From NCBI RefSeq assembly GCF_025961575.1, contig NZ_JAOQNX010000006.1:114804-178803 (forward strand): a DNA stretch of 64,000 nt, given 5' to 3'. Shown piece by piece: positions 46,364 through 54,871 of this stretch. The position numbers were made by a program, and so were the translations under genes. The DNA comes from Rhodoblastus acidophilus. Lineage in GTDB: Bacteria > Pseudomonadota > Alphaproteobacteria > Rhizobiales > Beijerinckiaceae. The notes under the pieces are model-generated. The model was not told where the DNA came from. It saw only the letters and a list, made by a program, of their open reading frames with translations, and searched no databases. The stretch's first letter is position 1, and each line of letters begins with the position of its first letter.

Positions 46364-46877
46364 TTGCGGCTCCGGCGCGCCGCGCGGCGCGGCGTTGTTC
46401 CAAAATGTTGGCGACGGCGCCATAATTGTAGCCGCGCTGGTAATTGAGGCTGATGCGGGCGGCGGCGGCGAGCCATTGCTCCACCGGCTGGCGCTCGGCG
46501 CTGGCGTCCGGCAGTTCGATCTCGTCGAAACCGCAGGCGAGCGCGTGCGGGAACTGGTCGGAAACCAGCGGGCCGCTGGCGCGCAGCAGGCCGGAAAACC
46601 CGCGTTCGCGCAATTGCCGCGCGATGGAAAAGCCGCGACCGTTGTATCCCGTGGGGAAGGCGATCACGACCAGCGCCAGGGCGCCGAAATAAGGCTCCAG
46701 CGCCGCAGCCCGCTCGGTATTGTCGATGGCGACGCCGATCTGCTGGCCGGGCCGGCGCGCGGCGAGCGCATCCTGCAACAGGGCCGAGGGAACGATCACC
46801 TTGTCGGCGCTGATATCGAGCGTTTCGACGCGCGTCCAGAGGTCGGCCTTGGCGCCCTCGCGATCAAGCAGCAACAT
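46356..46877 (-). CDS. DUF934 family protein of the sulfite reductase operon
   Basis: A 173-residue protein standard between cysI and cysH in alpha- and betaproteobacteria. Family marks: FPTGYNGRGFSIARQLRERGFSG, RASGPLVSDQFPHALACGFDEIEL and SLNYQRGYN. Biochemical role unproven; it is always found with sulfite/nitrite reductase and is thought to support it. ATG 46877 lies 14 bp inside the end of cysI, so it is translationally coupled. Confidence 0.9.
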   Translation of the reverse strand: MLLLDREGAKADLWTRVETLDISADKVIVPSALLQDALAARRPGQQIGVAIDNTERAAALEPYFGALALVVIAFPTGYNGRGFSIARQLRERGFSGLLRASGPLVSDQFPHALACGFDEIELPDASAERQPVEQWLAAAARISLNYQRGYNYGAVANILEQRRAARRAGAANV

Positions 46878-48534
46878 CGGCGATCTCCTTGAAGGCGGCC
46901 TTGAACGGCGCGAGGCCGATGCGGCGGTAGGTTTCGATGAAGGTTTCGCCTTGCTGGCGTTCCGCGAGATAGACGGAGACCACCTTGTCGACGGCCTCCG
47001 GGACATATTCGGCGGGCACGCCGGGCCCTAAAAGTTCGCCAAGCGCGTAGTTTTCGCTGGGGTCGCCGCCGACGGTGATCTGGTAGGACTCGACCCCCTT
47101 CTTCTCCAGCCCGAGAATGCCGATATTGCCGACATGGTGATGGCCGCAGGCGTTGATGCAGCCGGAAATCTTGATGCTGACTTCGCCGATCTGCTTCTGC
47201 TTCTCCGGATCGGCGAAGTGATGCGACAGGACCTGGGCGATCGGGATCGACCGCGCCGTGGCGAGGCTGCAATAATCAAGGCCGGGGCAGCTGATGATGT
47301 CGGTGATCCGCCCGATATTCGCGGTGGCGAGATCATGGGCCTTGAGCGCCTCGTAAACCTCCGCGACATCGTCGAGCTTCACATTGGGCAGGACGAGGTT
47401 TTGCGCATGGGTGACGCGCAATTCGTCGAACGAATATTTTTCCGCGAGGTCGGCGACCGCCCGCATCTGTTCGGAGGTGATGTCGCCCGGCGTTCCGCCG
47501 ATCGGTTTCAGCGAAATCGTCACCGCCGTATAGCCCCGCTTCTTGTGGCGGAACAGATTGTGTTCGACGAAGCGCGCCAGTTCGGGGTCGCGGATCTGCG
47601 CGTCCTCCAGCTTGCGCGACACTTCGGGGAGGTCCTCATAGGCCGGCGGCGCGAAATAGGCGGCGATGCGCGCCTGTTCCTGGGGGTCGGCGTTCACCCT
47701 GGCCTTGTCGATGTGGGCGAACTCTTCTTCAACCAGGGCCCGCAACGCCTCGATGCCGAGCTCGTGCACGAGAATCTTCAGGCGCGCCTTGAACTTGTTG
47801 TCGCGGCGTCCTTCGAGATTGTAGACGCGCAGCACCGCCTCGAGATAAGCGAGCAGGTCTTCGCGGGGCAGGAACTCGCGCAACACCTTGGCGGCGAACG
47901 GGGTGCGGCCGAGACCACCGCCGACGAGGATTTCATAACCGGTCTCCCCGCTCGCGGGGTCGCGCACGATGCGCACGCCGAGGTCGTGCGACTTGACCAC
48001 GGCGCGGTCGTGCGTCGCGCCGGACACCGCGATCTTGAACTTGCGGCCCAGCCATTCGAATTCCGGATGCAGGGTCGACCATTGCCGGATCAGTTCGGCG
48101 ATCGGGCGGGGATCCTCGATCTCGTCATGGGCGACGCCGGCGAAATGATCGGCGGTGACATTGCGGATGCAATTGCCGGAGGTCTGGATGCAATGCATCT
48201 CCACATCGGCGAGCAGGCCGAGGACGGTCGGGACGTCCTTGAGCTTCGACCAGTTGAATTGCAGATTGGTGCGGGTGGTGAAATGCCCATAGCCGCGATC
48301 ATATTCGTCGGCGATGCGGGCGAGCTGGCGCAATTGCCGGGCGTGCAGCGTGCCGTAGGGAACGGCGATGCGCAGCATGTAGGAATGCAGCTGGAGGTAG
48401 AGGCCGTTCTTCAGGCGCAGCGGCAGGAATTCCGCATCGGTGAGCGACCCGTCGATGCGGCGCGCGACCTGGCTGGCGAATTGGGCGACGCGCTCGCGCA
48501 CGAGCCGTTCGTCGAATTCATCATAGCGATACAT
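46864..48534 (-). CDS. cysI: sulfite reductase, hemoprotein (nitrite/sulfite reductase family)
   Basis: Six-electron reduction of sulfite to sulfide with siroheme and a 4Fe-4S cluster (556 residues). Cluster ligands: the pair in SCPGLDYCSLA and the pair in SGCINACGHHH. Siroheme-binding segments: TRTNLQFNWSKL and QTSGNCIRNVT. There is no CysJ flavoprotein gene here, so it probably takes electrons from ferredoxin; the ferredoxin-NADP reductase at 23407-24231 could be the source (inference). Confidence 0.93.
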   Translation of the reverse strand: MYRYDEFDERLVRERVAQFASQVARRIDGSLTDAEFLPLRLKNGLYLQLHSYMLRIAVPYGTLHARQLRQLARIADEYDRGYGHFTTRTNLQFNWSKLKDVPTVLGLLADVEMHCIQTSGNCIRNVTADHFAGVAHDEIEDPRPIAELIRQWSTLHPEFEWLGRKFKIAVSGATHDRAVVKSHDLGVRIVRDPASGETGYEILVGGGLGRTPFAAKVLREFLPREDLLAYLEAVLRVYNLEGRRDNKFKARLKILVHELGIEALRALVEEEFAHIDKARVNADPQEQARIAAYFAPPAYEDLPEVSRKLEDAQIRDPELARFVEHNLFRHKKRGYTAVTISLKPIGGTPGDITSEQMRAVADLAEKYSFDELRVTHAQNLVLPNVKLDDVAEVYEALKAHDLATANIGRITDIISCPGLDYCSLATARSIPIAQVLSHHFADPEKQKQIGEVSIKISGCINACGHHHVGNIGILGLEKKGVESYQITVGGDPSENYALGELLGPGVPAEYVPEAVDKVVSVYLAERQQGETFIETYRRIGLAPFKAAFKEIADVAA

Positions 48535-48602
48535 GCGACCTCCTCCGAGGCAGTCTGGCTGTATTGACGCGTCTTGCTGGCGCGAACCTCGCGCGAGACG
48601 CT

Positions 48603-48923
48603 CTAGATTTGAAAATCGGCCTGCTTGCCGAGGTCGGGGCGGGTGCTCGGCCCCAAAGCGCGGATCGCCTCGCGGATGTGGCGCGGAACCGGCGCGCCGT
48701 CGCGAAGCTCCACATCGACCAGCGTGGCGCCGACGACCCGCGCGTGGAGAAACTCCCGCGCGGCGAAAGCCTCCAGCGCCTGTGCTGCGGCGTCGTCCTG
48801 GGCGACCTTGGCTTGGCGCGGGTCGCGGCTCCAGCCGTCGGCCGTGGCGAACACGACATCGCCCTCGAGCAGGTCGTTGGCGACGAGAATAACGGGTAAA
48901 GGCGGACGCTTGACGGCGGCCAT
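48603..48923 (-). CDS. DUF2849 family protein
   Basis: A 106-residue protein that heads the sulfite-reductase operon in many Hyphomicrobiales. PVILVANDLLEGDVVFATADGW, LHARVVGATLVDVEL and PVPRHIREAIRALGPS are its recognisable parts. No membrane segment. It is 68 bp upstream of cysI. ATG 48923 begins the conserved part; the frame continues 18 codons further up. Likely the first gene of the cys operon, making the inverted repeat at 48975-49019 its control region. Confidence 0.85.
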   Translation of the reverse strand: MAAVKRPPLPVILVANDLLEGDVVFATADGWSRDPRQAKVAQDDAAAQALEAFAAREFLHARVVGATLVDVELRDGAPVPRHIREAIRALGPSTRPDLGKQADFQI

Positions 48924-48974
48924 GGGCACCTCGCGAGTTTCTTCGCGGAAACTAGCGGCGCTCGCATCACCTTT

Positions 48975-49019
48975 CAATGTGGGGTAAGAGAATGAAAATG
49001 GCTATTTTCACCCACATTG
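48975..49019. promoter_or_regulatory. nested inverted repeat before the sulfite reductase operon
   Basis: Two perfect palindromes, one inside the other. The outer arms are CAATGTGGG (48975-48983) and CCCACATTG (49011-49019); the inner arms are TGAAAAT (48993-48999) and ATTTTCA (49004-49010), 4 bp apart. It lies 52-96 bp before the DUF2849 start, where an operator for a dimeric regulator (e.g. LysR-type CysB or another) would sit. It could also fold in RNA. Not the same as the ATRGACWWWAT motif. Confidence 0.6.
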
Positions 49020-49187
49020 GGGAATAATAGTCTCTGTGATGATTGGATGAACGCTTATGGGTAGGAAAATTTCCTTCGTGCTTGGGCGTGGATGGCGGCG
49101 AGGCTTTCCGCGTTGGGGTCCGGCCTCGCCTGTGCTAGGAGGTCGTCCGGCGTTCGGCCGCGAGGTTTGCGGGAAGGGGACGAAACC

Positions 49188-50189
49188 ATGAGTTCTGGCG
49201 GCAAGGTTCTAGTGACCGGCGCGACCGGGTTTGTCGGCGCGGCGGTGGCCCGGGCGCTGATCGCGCGCGGCGAGGACGTCGTCCTGCTGGCGCGCAAAAA
49301 CTCGCCGCGCGGCAATGTCGAGGGCCTGGACGCCCAGGTCGTGATCGGCGACCTCCGTGACGCCTCGTCGCTGAGCCCGGCCTTTGCGGGCGTGGACCGG
49401 CTCTATCATGTCGCCGCCGACTACCGTCTGTGGGCGCCCGATCCCAACGAGATCATCGAGGCCAACCGGACCGGCGTGGCCAATATCATGGGCGCCGCCC
49501 TGCGCGCCGGCGTGTCGCGGATCGTCTACACCTCCTCGGTGGCGACGCTAAAACTCAACGAAGAGGGTTTTCCGGTCGACGAAACCTCGCCCGCCACGCC
49601 GGAACAAGCCATAGGCGCTTATAAGAAGAGCAAGACCATCGCCGAGCGCCTCGTCGAAAAGATGATCTCCGAGCAAGGCCTGCCCGCCGTGATCGTCAAT
49701 CCCTCCACCCCCATCGGCCCGCGCGACATCAAGCCGACGCCCACCGGCCGCGTGATCGTCGAGGCCGCCAATGGCAAGATGCCCGGCTATGTCGACACCG
49801 GCCTGAACCTCGTCCATGTCGAGGATGTCGCGGCGGGCCATCTCGCCGCCATGGACCGGGGCCGGATCGGCGAGCGCTACATTCTCGGCGGCCAGGATGC
49901 GCCTTTCGGCAAATTCTTGGCGGAAATCTGCGAAATGGCGGGCCGTCGCCCGCCCATGCTCAAGATTCCGCGCGCGCCGCTGTTCCCCTTCGCCCGCGCC
50001 GCCGAATTTCTGGCGGGCTTCACCGGCAAGGAACCCTTCGCCACGGTGGACGCGTTGCGCATGTCGAAATACCGCATGTATTTCTCCTCGGCCAAGGCGG
50101 AGGCCGAACTCGGCTATACGGCGCGCCCCTATGCCGACGCCATCGCCGACGCGCTCGCATGGTTCCGCGAAAGGGGCATGGTCAAGTGA
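49188..50189 (+). CDS. hpnA: hopanoid-associated sugar epimerase HpnA
   Basis: A 333-residue short-chain dehydrogenase (extended type) found in hopanoid clusters. Rossmann motif VTGATGFVGAAVARAL near residue 9; catalytic YxxxK as AYKKSK; VNPSTPIGPRDIKPTPTGR and VHVEDVAAGHLAA follow. Thought to act on sugars for hopanoid side chains; the exact reaction is not established. ATG 49188 has GGGAAGGGGA upstream. First gene of hpnABCDE; overlaps hpnB by 4 bp (GTGA). Confidence 0.92.
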   Translation: MSSGGKVLVTGATGFVGAAVARALIARGEDVVLLARKNSPRGNVEGLDAQVVIGDLRDASSLSPAFAGVDRLYHVAADYRLWAPDPNEIIEANRTGVANIMGAALRAGVSRIVYTSSVATLKLNEEGFPVDETSPATPEQAIGAYKKSKTIAERLVEKMISEQGLPAVIVNPSTPIGPRDIKPTPTGRVIVEAANGKMPGYVDTGLNLVHVEDVAAGHLAAMDRGRIGERYILGGQDAPFGKFLAEICEMAGRRPPMLKIPRAPLFPFARAAEFLAGFTGKEPFATVDALRMSKYRMYFSSAKAEAELGYTARPYADAIADALAWFRERGMVK

Positions 50190-51328
50190 TCGTTCTCGGC
50201 ATTCTCGTCCTGGCGATCTGGCTGGTTCTGATCTTCCTGCGCGGAAAATTCTGGGCCTGCCTCGACACGGATTTCGACAGCCCGCGCGTGCTGACGAGCT
50301 GGCCGTCCGTGGTCGCCATTGTTCCCGCCCGCGACGAGGCCGCGCTGATCGCCAAGAGCCTGGGGAGCCTGCTGGCGCAGGAGTATGGCGGCGATTTCCA
50401 CGTCGTGCTCGTCGACGACCAGAGCAGCGACGGCACGGCCGACATCGCCCGCGCGCTGCCCGGCGCCGAAATCCTGACCGTGATCGACGGCGCCGCCCCG
50501 CCGCCGGGCTGGACCGGAAAAGTCTGGGCGATGGAGCAAGGTTTTAGAGCCGCCCGCGAAAAATTCGCGCCGCGTTTCGTGCTGTTCACCGACGCCGACA
50601 TCTTTCATCAACCGGATTCGCTGCGCATGCTGGTGGCGCGCGCCGAAGCCGACGCCATCGGCCTGACCTCGCTGATGCCGCTCCTGCGCTGCGAGAGCAT
50701 CGCCGAAAAATTCTTGGTCCCCGCCTACGTCTATTTCTTCCAGATGCTCTATCCCTTCCGTTGGGCGTGCGACGCGCGCAAGCGCACCGCCGCGGCGGCG
50801 GGCGGCTGCATGCTGGTGCGTCCCGACCTGCTGATGACGGCAGGGGGACTCGAAAGTTTCAAGGGCGCGCTGATCGACGATTGCGCCCTGGCGCTGCGGA
50901 TGAAGACGGTCGGCCCGGTCTGGCTCGGCCTGACCAAGCGTGTGCGCAGCCTGCGCCCCTCTCCGAAAATCGGCGACATCGGCCGGACCATCGCGCGCTC
51001 GGCCTATGCGCAGCTCAAATTCTCTCCGGCCCGTCTTGCGGCCACGCTGGCCGGTATGGCGCTCGCCTTCCTCGCGCCGGTTTGGCTGGCGCTGACCGCG
51101 CCCGGCACCGCCGGTCTTCTGGGCGCGCTCGCGCTTGGCCTGATGATCGCGAGCTTCATGCCGATCAACCGTTTTTATGGCCTCAACCGGGCTTGGGCGG
51201 CGCTCTTGCCGCTGATCGCCGGGGTTTATATGGTCTATACGGTCCGCTCGGCGCTCGACGATCGGCGTGGGCGCGACGGCATCGGAAAAGGCGAGGCGCA
51301 AGGCCGCGCCGGGAAAGGGCAGGCATGA
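50186..51328 (+). CDS. hpnB: hopanoid biosynthesis glycosyltransferase HpnB
   Basis: A 380-residue membrane family-2 glycosyltransferase. N-terminal helix (VIVLGILVLAIWLVLIFL), nucleotide-sugar site VVLVDDQSSDGTAD, FTDADIFHQPDSL (DxD-type), DCALALRMK, and three to four C-terminal helices. In hopanoid clusters it is taken to glycosylate or assist the side-chain pathway; not proven. GTG 50186 overlaps the hpnA stop; the ATG 9 codons earlier lies inside hpnA. Confidence 0.9.
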   Translation: MIVLGILVLAIWLVLIFLRGKFWACLDTDFDSPRVLTSWPSVVAIVPARDEAALIAKSLGSLLAQEYGGDFHVVLVDDQSSDGTADIARALPGAEILTVIDGAAPPPGWTGKVWAMEQGFRAAREKFAPRFVLFTDADIFHQPDSLRMLVARAEADAIGLTSLMPLLRCESIAEKFLVPAYVYFFQMLYPFRWACDARKRTAAAAGGCMLVRPDLLMTAGGLESFKGALIDDCALALRMKTVGPVWLGLTKRVRSLRPSPKIGDIGRTIARSAYAQLKFSPARLAATLAGMALAFLAPVWLALTAPGTAGLLGALALGLMIASFMPINRFYGLNRAWAALLPLIAGVYMVYTVRSALDDRRGRDGIGKGEAQGRAGKGQA

Positions 51329-52194
51329 ACGCGCAAGCCAGTGTGACGGCGGAGAGCCTGCGGTCGGGCAAGACCGGCGCCGACGAGAATTTTCCCGTCG
51401 CGTCCTTGCTGATCGACGCGCCGTTGCGGCCCATCGTCCTCGCCTTCTACGATTTCGCCCGCTCCGGCGACGATGTCGCGGACAGCCCGACGCTCTCGCC
51501 GGCGCAAAAGCACGCCCTGCTCGACCAGATGGACGATTCGCTCATCGGCAAGAGCGACGCCGAGCCGCTCGGCGTCAAGCTGCGCGCTGCGCTCGCAGAG
51601 CGCCGCGTCACCAACCAGCACGCGCGCGACCTGCTCAACGCCTTCCGCCTCGACGTGGACAAGAACCGCTACGCCAGCTGGGACGACCTCATCGATTATT
51701 GCCGCCTCTCCGCCATGCCGGTCGGGCGCTTCATGCTCGACGTCCACGGCGAGAGCAAAGACCTGTGGCAGGCCAATGACGACATTTGCGCCGCCCTGCA
51801 AATCAACAACCACCTCCAGGACTGCGTGAAAGATTTTCAAAATCTCGACCGCGTCTACATCCCGCATGACGCCCTCGCGGCGGCCGGCGCGCGCACCGAA
51901 GAGCTGAGCGGCGCCAAAAGCTCGCCGGCGCTGCTGTCCTGCTTGCAGGCGTTGGCGCGCAAAAACCGCGACCTGCTTGAACGCGGCGCCGGTCTTGGCG
52001 GCGCGGTCAAAAATTTTCGCCTCGGCCTGGAGATCGCCGTGACCGTCGCGCATGCGCGCAAAATCGCGGACTTGCTGATCGCCAACGATCCGCTGTGCGA
52101 AAAGGTGCGGCTGAGCAAGGGCGAGATGATCGGCGGCGCGCTGGCCGCCGCCGGCCGCGCCGCCGTATCGCGTTGGACCGGGAGAGCGGCATGA
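51325..52194 (+). CDS. hpnC: hydroxysqualene synthase HpnC
   Basis: Second step of bacterial squalene synthesis: hydrolyses presqualene diphosphate to hydroxysqualene (289 residues). Trans-isoprenyl diphosphate synthase fold with aspartate motif 1 GDDVADSP near residues 49-56 and motif 2 LQDCVKD; LPVG-type MPVGRFMLDVHG between. ATG 51325 overlaps hpnB (ATGA). Works with HpnD and HpnE encoded next. Confidence 0.93.
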   Translation: MNAQASVTAESLRSGKTGADENFPVASLLIDAPLRPIVLAFYDFARSGDDVADSPTLSPAQKHALLDQMDDSLIGKSDAEPLGVKLRAALAERRVTNQHARDLLNAFRLDVDKNRYASWDDLIDYCRLSAMPVGRFMLDVHGESKDLWQANDDICAALQINNHLQDCVKDFQNLDRVYIPHDALAAAGARTEELSGAKSSPALLSCLQALARKNRDLLERGAGLGGAVKNFRLGLEIAVTVAHARKIADLLIANDPLCEKVRLSKGEMIGGALAAAGRAAVSRWTGRAA

Positions 52195-53021
52195 GCCTGA
52201 TGACCCACGAGGCCGCGCGCGAGACGGCCCGCAACAGCTCGTTCTACCGGGCGATGGCGATCCTGCCGCGCGCGCAGCGCGACGCCATGTTCGAAATCTA
52301 TTCCTTCTGCCGCGCGGTCGACGACATCGCCGACGGCGAGGGGACCCGCGAGGAAAAGACCGCCGCGCTCGACCTTTGGCGCCGCGACATTCGCGCGCTC
52401 TACGAGGGCGACCACGCCGGGCTGGCGGAAAACCTGATCAACGCGCTGCGCGACTTCAGCTTCGAGCAGGACGATTTTCTTGCCGTCATCGACGGCATGC
52501 AGATGGATGTCGACGAGCACATCGTCGCCCCCGATGCGCAAACGCTCGACCTCTATTGCGACCGCGTCGCCAGCGCCGTGGGGCGGCTGTCGGTGCGCGT
52601 GTTCGGCCTGCCGGAGCAGGACGGCATCGACCTCGCCTACCATCTGGGACGCGCGCTGCAGCTCACCAACATTTTGCGCGATGTCGACGAGGACGCCGGC
52701 CTCGGCCGGGTCTACCTGCCGCGCGAGCTGCTGTCGAACGCAGGCATCGCAGAGCCGACGCCGGAAACCGTCGCCGCGATCGAAAACCTCGATCCCGTCT
52801 GCCGCCCGCTGCTGAAGCAAGCCGAAACCCATTTCGAAAAAGCCGCCGCGATCATGTCCGCGCGCCCCCATGCCGAAATCCGCGCGCCCATGATCATGTA
52901 TCTCGCCTATCGCGCGATCTGGCGGCGCTTGGACTCGCGCGGGTTCAAGGCGCCGCGCCAAAAAATTGCGACGCCGAAACTGGCCGTGCTCGGCGCCTTC
53001 CTGCGCTACGGAATTTTCTGA
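52191..53021 (+). CDS. hpnD: presqualene diphosphate synthase HpnD
   Basis: First step of bacterial squalene synthesis: condenses two farnesyl diphosphates (276 residues). Motif 1 VDDIADGEG near residue 45, motif 2 ILRDVDEDAGLGRVYLP near 170; FYRAMAILPRAQRDAMF at the start and AYRAIWRRLDSRGFKAP at the end are typical. ATG 52191 overlaps the hpnC stop by 4 bp. Confidence 0.95.
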   Translation: MSLMTHEAARETARNSSFYRAMAILPRAQRDAMFEIYSFCRAVDDIADGEGTREEKTAALDLWRRDIRALYEGDHAGLAENLINALRDFSFEQDDFLAVIDGMQMDVDEHIVAPDAQTLDLYCDRVASAVGRLSVRVFGLPEQDGIDLAYHLGRALQLTNILRDVDEDAGLGRVYLPRELLSNAGIAEPTPETVAAIENLDPVCRPLLKQAETHFEKAAAIMSARPHAEIRAPMIMYLAYRAIWRRLDSRGFKAPRQKIATPKLAVLGAFLRYGIF

Positions 53022-54247
53022 TGCCCCGCGTTCATGTGATCGGCGCCGGCCTCGCCGGCCTCTCGGCGGCGGTGGAGCTGTGCGAGCGTTTTGATGTCAC
53101 GCTCCATGAAGCGGCCCCGCAGGCCGGCGGCCGCTGCCGCTCTTACTTCGACGCCACGCTCGGCATGACCATCGACAACGGCAACCATTTGCTGCTGTCG
53201 GGCAACAGCGCCGCGCTGGACTATGCAAAAAAGACCGGCGGCTTCGACAAGCTCGCCATCGCCGAGGACGCCGAATTCGATTTCTGCGATCTCGCGAACA
53301 AGGCGCGCTGGCGTCTGCGCCCCAATGCCGGCAAAATCCCCTGGTGGATTCTCGCGCCCGACCGCCGCCTGCCCGACACCGCCGGCCTCGACTATCTCGC
53401 GCTGGCCAAACTGCTGTTCGCCAAGCCGGGCCAGACCCTGCGCCCGTTCCTCGGCGACGGCGACATGGCGCGGCGGCTGTGGGACCCCATCTTCGTCTCC
53501 GCGCTGAACACGGCGCCGGAAGAGGCTTCGGCGACGCTCACCGCCGCCATCGTCCGCGAAACTTTTGCCAAAGGCGGCGAGGCCTGCCGACCCGTTGTGG
53601 CCGTGGACGGCCTCTCCGCCGCCTTCGTCGATCCCGCGCTGTCCTACCTGCAGGGCAGGGGGGCGCGCATCGTTTTTGGGGCCAAATTGCGCGGGCTCGC
53701 TTTTGAAGGCGACCGCGTCGTGGGCCTCGAATTCGGCGAGACCGTCGCGCTCGACCCCGACGACAAGATTGTGCTGGCGGTCACGGCCCCCGTAGCGCAA
53801 GAGCTGTTGCCCGGCCTGTCCGCCCCCACCGAATTCCGCTCCATCGTCAACGCGCATTTCGCCTTGCCCGCCCCCAAAGACATGCCGCTGCTTACCGGCG
53901 TCATCGGCGGCTGGACCGAATGGGTTTTTGCATTTTCTGATCGCCTTTCCGTCACCATCAGCGCCGCCGAAAAATTTTTGGCGACGCCGCGCGAAGAGCT
54001 GGCGGCCCACATCTGGAACGAGGTCCAGGCGGTCGCGGGCATTTCCGCCCCCCTGCCGTTCTGGCAGATCATCAAGGAAAAGCGCGCCACCTTCGCCGCA
54101 ACGCCCGCGCAGGACGTTTTGCGCCCGGGCCCCGAAACGCGTTGGCGCAATCTGGCGCTGGCCGGCGACTGGACGCAAACAAACCTACCCTCGACCATAG
54201 AAGGGGCCATTCGCTCCGGCCTCGCCGCCGCCCGCCTCTTTCAGTAG
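53021..54247 (+). CDS. hpnE: hydroxysqualene dehydroxylase HpnE
   Basis: FAD amine-oxidase-like enzyme that reduces hydroxysqualene to squalene, the substrate of squalene-hopene cyclase (408 residues). FAD motif HVIGAGLAGLSAAVEL at residues 4-20, GGRCRSY near 36, and C-terminal ALAGDWTQTNLPSTIEGA. The start overlaps the hpnD stop (TGATG). Squalene-hopene cyclase itself (shc) does not follow in this window. The stop codon lies within the first unit of a 16-bp tandem repeat. Confidence 0.94.
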   Translation: MPRVHVIGAGLAGLSAAVELCERFDVTLHEAAPQAGGRCRSYFDATLGMTIDNGNHLLLSGNSAALDYAKKTGGFDKLAIAEDAEFDFCDLANKARWRLRPNAGKIPWWILAPDRRLPDTAGLDYLALAKLLFAKPGQTLRPFLGDGDMARRLWDPIFVSALNTAPEEASATLTAAIVRETFAKGGEACRPVVAVDGLSAAFVDPALSYLQGRGARIVFGAKLRGLAFEGDRVVGLEFGETVALDPDDKIVLAVTAPVAQELLPGLSAPTEFRSIVNAHFALPAPKDMPLLTGVIGGWTEWVFAFSDRLSVTISAAEKFLATPREELAAHIWNEVQAVAGISAPLPFWQIIKEKRATFAATPAQDVLRPGPETRWRNLALAGDWTQTNLPSTIEGAIRSGLAAARLFQ

Positions 54248-54289
54248 TCCTCAACTTCAGTAGTCCTCAACTCCAGTAGCCCTCATGGT
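54242..54289 (+). repeat. 16-bp tandem repeat, three copies
   Basis: Units start at 54242, 54258 and 54274: CAGTAGTCCTCAACTT, CAGTAGTCCTCAACTC, then a diverged CAGTAGCCCTCATGG that runs into the REP-like element. The first unit supplies the last Gln codon and the TAG stop of hpnE. The unit resembles the REP-like edge (AGTAGCCCTCA), so it may have grown from it. Confidence 0.75.
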
Positions 54290-54326
54290 GAGGAGGCTGC
54301 GCAGCAGCCGTCTCGAACCACGAGGG
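54280..54326. repeat. REP-like palindromic element
   Basis: Outer arms CCCTCATGGTG... and ...AACCACGAGGG pair imperfectly around an inner stem GGCTGC-GCA-GCAGCC. Elements of this form (CCTCATGGTGAGGAG ... CGTCTCGAACCA...) are dispersed many times in Hyphomicrobiales genomes, to my knowledge. A similar edge, AGTAGCCCTCACCCTGAG, occurs at 63826-63843. Confidence 0.65.
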
Positions 54327-54379
54327 CGGTCCACGGCAACCCACCCGCCTCGCGAAAACCGCCAAAACTCTTTTCCTTT

Positions 54380-54402
54380 GGGGTCTCATGGCTTAAGACC
54401 CC
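54380..54402 (+). promoter_or_regulatory. hairpin directly before queD
   Basis: A 7-bp stem GGGGTCT / AGACCCC whose 9-nt loop contains ATGGCTTAA, a two-codon frame. It ends 3 bp before the queD ATG and so covers the ribosome-binding region. Might control queD translation; it does not match a preQ1 riboswitch that I know. Confidence 0.4.
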
Positions 54403-54405
54403 GGC

Positions 54406-54765
54406 ATGTCGATCACCATCACGCAGGCCTTCACCTTCGAAGCCGCCCACCATCTGCCGCATGTTCCCGAAACCCATCGCTGCCGCCGGCTGCATGGACA
54501 TTCCTATCGCGTCGAACTCACCCTGGCCGGCGAGGTCGATCCGCACACCGGTTTTGTCGTCGACTTCTTCGACGTCGAGGCGGTGTTCGCGCCGGTGCTG
54601 GCGCAGCTCGACCATTTTTTGCTCAACGACATCCCCGGCCTGCAAAACCCCACGGCGGAAAACATCGCCCTTTGGATTTTCCGGAAGGTGAGCCCGGGCC
54701 TCCCGCAACTCACGGCGGTCAAGGTTTTTGAGACGCCGATGTGCTGGGCGGAATATCGGGCCTGA
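54406..54765 (+). CDS. queD: 6-carboxytetrahydropterin synthase (6-pyruvoyl-tetrahydropterin synthase family)
   Basis: Converts dihydroneopterin triphosphate to 6-carboxytetrahydropterin on the queuosine/deazapurine path (119 residues). Zinc histidines in FEAAHHLPH and RLHGHSYR; catalytic cysteine in THRCRRLHGH; Glu in the C-terminal KVFETPMCWAEY. Zinc site and cysteine are the QueD arrangement. No other queuosine genes adjacent. Follows the hpn cluster by 158 bp of repeats and a hairpin. Confidence 0.9.
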   Translation: MSITITQAFTFEAAHHLPHVPETHRCRRLHGHSYRVELTLAGEVDPHTGFVVDFFDVEAVFAPVLAQLDHFLLNDIPGLQNPTAENIALWIFRKVSPGLPQLTAVKVFETPMCWAEYRA

Positions 54766-54855
54766 GCGCGGGGAGCCAAAACCGCGATTTTGCAAAAAGT
54801 GAAAACGGCGAAATCCGCCGTTTCGGTCAATATGGCGAAACAATGTTCACGTTTT

Positions 54856-54871
54856 GTTTTCACGTGAAACA
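54856..54871. promoter_or_regulatory. near-consensus parS-like site
   Basis: GTTTTCACGTGAAACA matches the bacterial parS consensus TGTTTCACGTGAAACA at 14 of 16 positions, including the whole central TTTCACGTGAAACA. It lies in the 538-bp gap between queD and the LuxR gene, in DNA that is AT-rich for this genome. A single site is weak evidence; no parAB genes are in the window. Confidence 0.4.

Noticed and set aside
49028..49040. Possible motif copy AGAGACTATTAT (minus strand) before the cys operon
   Set aside because: Mismatches on both sides of the GAC core; not better than chance.
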